A stretch of 31,170 nucleotides of DNA from a virus: the IMG/VR virus record IMGVR_UViG_3300030329_002211, positions 1-31,170 of that record; one strand, 5' to 3'. Below the pieces are notes generated by a model. The model worked only from the letters and a program-made list of their open reading frames with translations. It was not told the DNA's origin and did no database searches. A program made the position numbers and the translations under genes. Shown here in pieces: positions 30,079 through 31,170 of this stretch (position 1 is its first letter; every line of letters starts with the position of its first letter).

Positions 30079-30288
30079 TTATCTCTTTGAATACTGGTTT
30101 GCCAATCTATTTACTTTGGTCAAAACCGCTTTAAGATTTCGCCCCCTCATTCGGACTGGCTCTGCGTAAATTGTTGGGTCGTATACAGCGAATGCCGCAT
30201 TCCTGAGGATGTCTATGTCTAATGTCTCAAATCCAATTAATTGTTCCATATCGCTGAATTTCTCTAGTTCGCTATCTGTAAAACTCAT
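30079..30288 (-). CDS. Small hypothetical protein, paralog of 30791-31087
   Basis: 69 aa: MSFTDSELEKFSDMEQLIGF, then ETLDIDILRNAAFAVYDPT and a basic tail (RMRGRNLKAVLTKVNRLANQ). It shares MSFT at the start and the pattern LxGxxxxxxxxLRNAxFA with the 98-aa protein at 30791-31087, so the two are paralogs. Helical; no family. AAGGAGTTAG leader. Last gene before the terminator. Confidence 0.7.
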   Translation of the reverse strand: MSFTDSELEKFSDMEQLIGFETLDIDILRNAAFAVYDPTIYAEPVRMRGRNLKAVLTKVNRLANQYSKR

Positions 30289-30300
30289 TTTACTAACTCC

Positions 30301-30705
30301 TTATCCACTATCCCAATTTCTAAAAGTCTTTTTCTCTGAAATAATTGTTTTAGAAGAATCCAAATTCACTCGTATTCTTTTCAGCGTCCCTCTTACTTTA
30401 TTCCCATCTTTCCATTCTGCATAATCAGAAAAGTCTTCATTGTAATCTGCATACCAATCCACAAATTCTCTAGCTCCTTTTGGGCCTAATTCTCCAGTAT
30501 GTGTTATCTCCCATCCCTTCTTTATTAATCTTTCAAGTTCAGCTTTTGCACTTCCCAATAATGACAATTCTGATTGAATCCCATCTAGCTTTACAGCGTT
30601 AGTATTTATGGTCTCATTCGGCCCATATGCTACTGTATGATGTAGGGTTTCTGTCTGCATAGGGTTAACCGCTATAAACATTACTGTGACTTGGATTTTA
30701 TCCAT
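30301..30705 (-). CDS. Hypothetical protein, 134 aa
   Basis: Begins MDKIQVTVMFIAVNPMQTET, with a strand-rich first half, then a helix (ELSLLGSAKAELERLIKKGW), and a charged C-terminal half (FVDWYADYNEDFSDYAEWKD, then RGTLKRIRVNL). No family recognised. In the early-type unit between promoter P1 and the late-block terminator, with AAAAAGGAGTTAG leader. Confidence 0.7.
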   Translation of the reverse strand: MDKIQVTVMFIAVNPMQTETLHHTVAYGPNETINTNAVKLDGIQSELSLLGSAKAELERLIKKGWEITHTGELGPKGAREFVDWYADYNEDFSDYAEWKDGNKVRGTLKRIRVNLDSSKTIISEKKTFRNWDSG

Positions 30706-30746
30706 TTCACTAACTCCTTTTTACTATGGTTATCTGCCATCATCAG

Positions 30747-30785
30747 AGCGAGTAGATAAAGTCTCGCTGACCCTTACGAGAGGGT
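30747..30785 (-). promoter_or_regulatory. Two tandem intercistronic hairpins
   Basis: ACCCT/AGGGT (30770-30774, 30781-30785) and AGCGAG/CTCGCT (30747-30752, 30763-30768) follow the stop at 30791 and precede the ribosome site of the 30705 gene. No U-tract. They match the habit of this genome of putting a compact stem in intergenic gaps. Confidence 0.6.
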
Positions 30786-30790
30786 TTCGG

Positions 30791-31087
30791 CTAGTTCTGC
30801 CTTACACCTCCTATATGCATGTGAATCCCTCTCCTGACTTCATATTCTCTCGCCATGACTTCTGTCATCAAATCGGCTTCTGCATCCAATAATTCCCATG
30901 CTGTTAATGGGCAATCATTCTCAACAAGTGCAAAGATTGCATTCCTTAGTTCATCCCTTGATGGATATGTCCCAACCAATTCTTCAACCTGATTGAAGTG
31001 GTTGGTCATTTGGTCATCAAAAAGCGGCTGTAATGCGTATGGACTGCTATGCTGTAACCATCTTATGTTTGCTTCTGTAAAACTCAT
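30791..31087 (-). CDS. Small hypothetical protein in the terminal repeat
   Basis: 98 aa from ATG 31087, nine bases after AAAAGGAG; a longer frame from 31129 would include that ribosome site. Residues: MSFTEANIRWLQHSSPYALQ, VEELVGTYPSRDELRNAIFA, then LTAWELLDAEADLMTEVMAR. Helical, paralogous to the 30079-30288 protein. It is the first gene after promoter P1. In the left copy of the terminal repeat only its C-terminal part remains. No function assigned. Confidence 0.75.
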   Translation of the reverse strand: MSFTEANIRWLQHSSPYALQPLFDDQMTNHFNQVEELVGTYPSRDELRNAIFALVENDCPLTAWELLDAEADLMTEVMAREYEVRRGIHMHIGGVRQN

Positions 31088-31170
31088 TTCACTAACTCCT
31101 TTTCTTAATTCGATATGTATACAATACATGACTACTTTACAGTTGTCAATACCCTATATCATGTATTTTG
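30869..31170. repeat. Terminal repeat, right copy (intact)
   Basis: This is the intact partner of 1-206. It holds most of the gene at 30791-31087, its ribosome binding site and its promoter. On a closed circle the sequence continues into 207 onward, so the Com-like gene and terminase lie just upstream, in transcription order, of this promoter. Confidence 0.9.
31121..31149 (-). promoter_or_regulatory. Promoter P1 (TTGACA dyad family)
   Basis: -35 TTGACA at 31149-31144 and -10 TATTGT at 31126-31121, spaced 17, dyad TTGACAACTGTAAA. It drives the three small genes up to the terminator at 29971-30043. Confidence 0.8.

Overview
This 31 kb window is essentially a complete genome of a small, long-tailed (siphovirus-like) bacteriophage. 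Almost every credible gene is on the minus strand, so transcription runs from high to low coordinates. The first 206 bases repeat the last ~300 (1-87 = 30869-30955; 130-206 = 31094-31170) apart from one replaced internal block, so the contig closes on itself: circular, circularly permuted or terminally redundant. Closing the circle puts terminase next to the portal, the usual order. The host is unknown. The phage uses TTGACA/TATAAT-type promoters and strong Shine-Dalgarno sites, so a host with ordinary sigma-70-like transcription and SD-led translation is likely. I see no integrase, DNA polymerase or recognisable endolysin.

Layout in transcription order. (1) 31087-30079: three small early-type genes behind a phage promoter, ending in a terminator (29971-30043). 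(2) 29919-13455: one long late block: portal-MuF fusion, prohead protease, HK97-fold capsid, connectors, two tandem tail-tube-like proteins, a tail chaperone pair with a probable -1 frameshift, tape measure, tail-tip protein, S74-chaperone tail fibre, then small coiled-coil and membrane proteins that may include the holin. (3) 13356-2521: early/accessory and replication genes in short units, each led by a near-identical promoter whose -35 box lies in a TTGACAACTGTCAA dyad. They include a RepA-like ATPase, a RusA-like resolvase, HTH proteins and zinc-ribbon proteins. (4) 2493-274: DUF2958 protein, small and large terminase, and a Com-like zinc finger.

The most unusual region is 8306-9770. A 232-aa protein (8856-9554) ends in a Gly/Arg-rich motif like that of the RAMP (Cas6/Cas7-type) RNA-binding fold. 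Fused to its stop codon is a ~550 bp array that I do not recognise. In the sense of transcription it reads (TGNNN)n repeated, punctuated by 16 copies of a 10-nt core (consensus TGRWGYCGAG). Core-to-core distances are 28, 33, 38 or 43 nt (always 5n+3, twice with one extra base). The array ends exactly at the -35 box of the next promoter. A structured RNA region with three stems and an alternative pairing lies just upstream of the protein gene. I propose a protein-RNA system in which a RAMP-like protein coats array-derived RNAs in 5-nt steps. The array is directly visible; the function is inference.

A second candidate regulatory RNA lies at 4335-4435, after the RusA-like gene: a hairpin whose 19-nt loop is the exact complement of the AAAGGAGTTAGC leader used by most early genes, followed at once by an intrinsic terminator.
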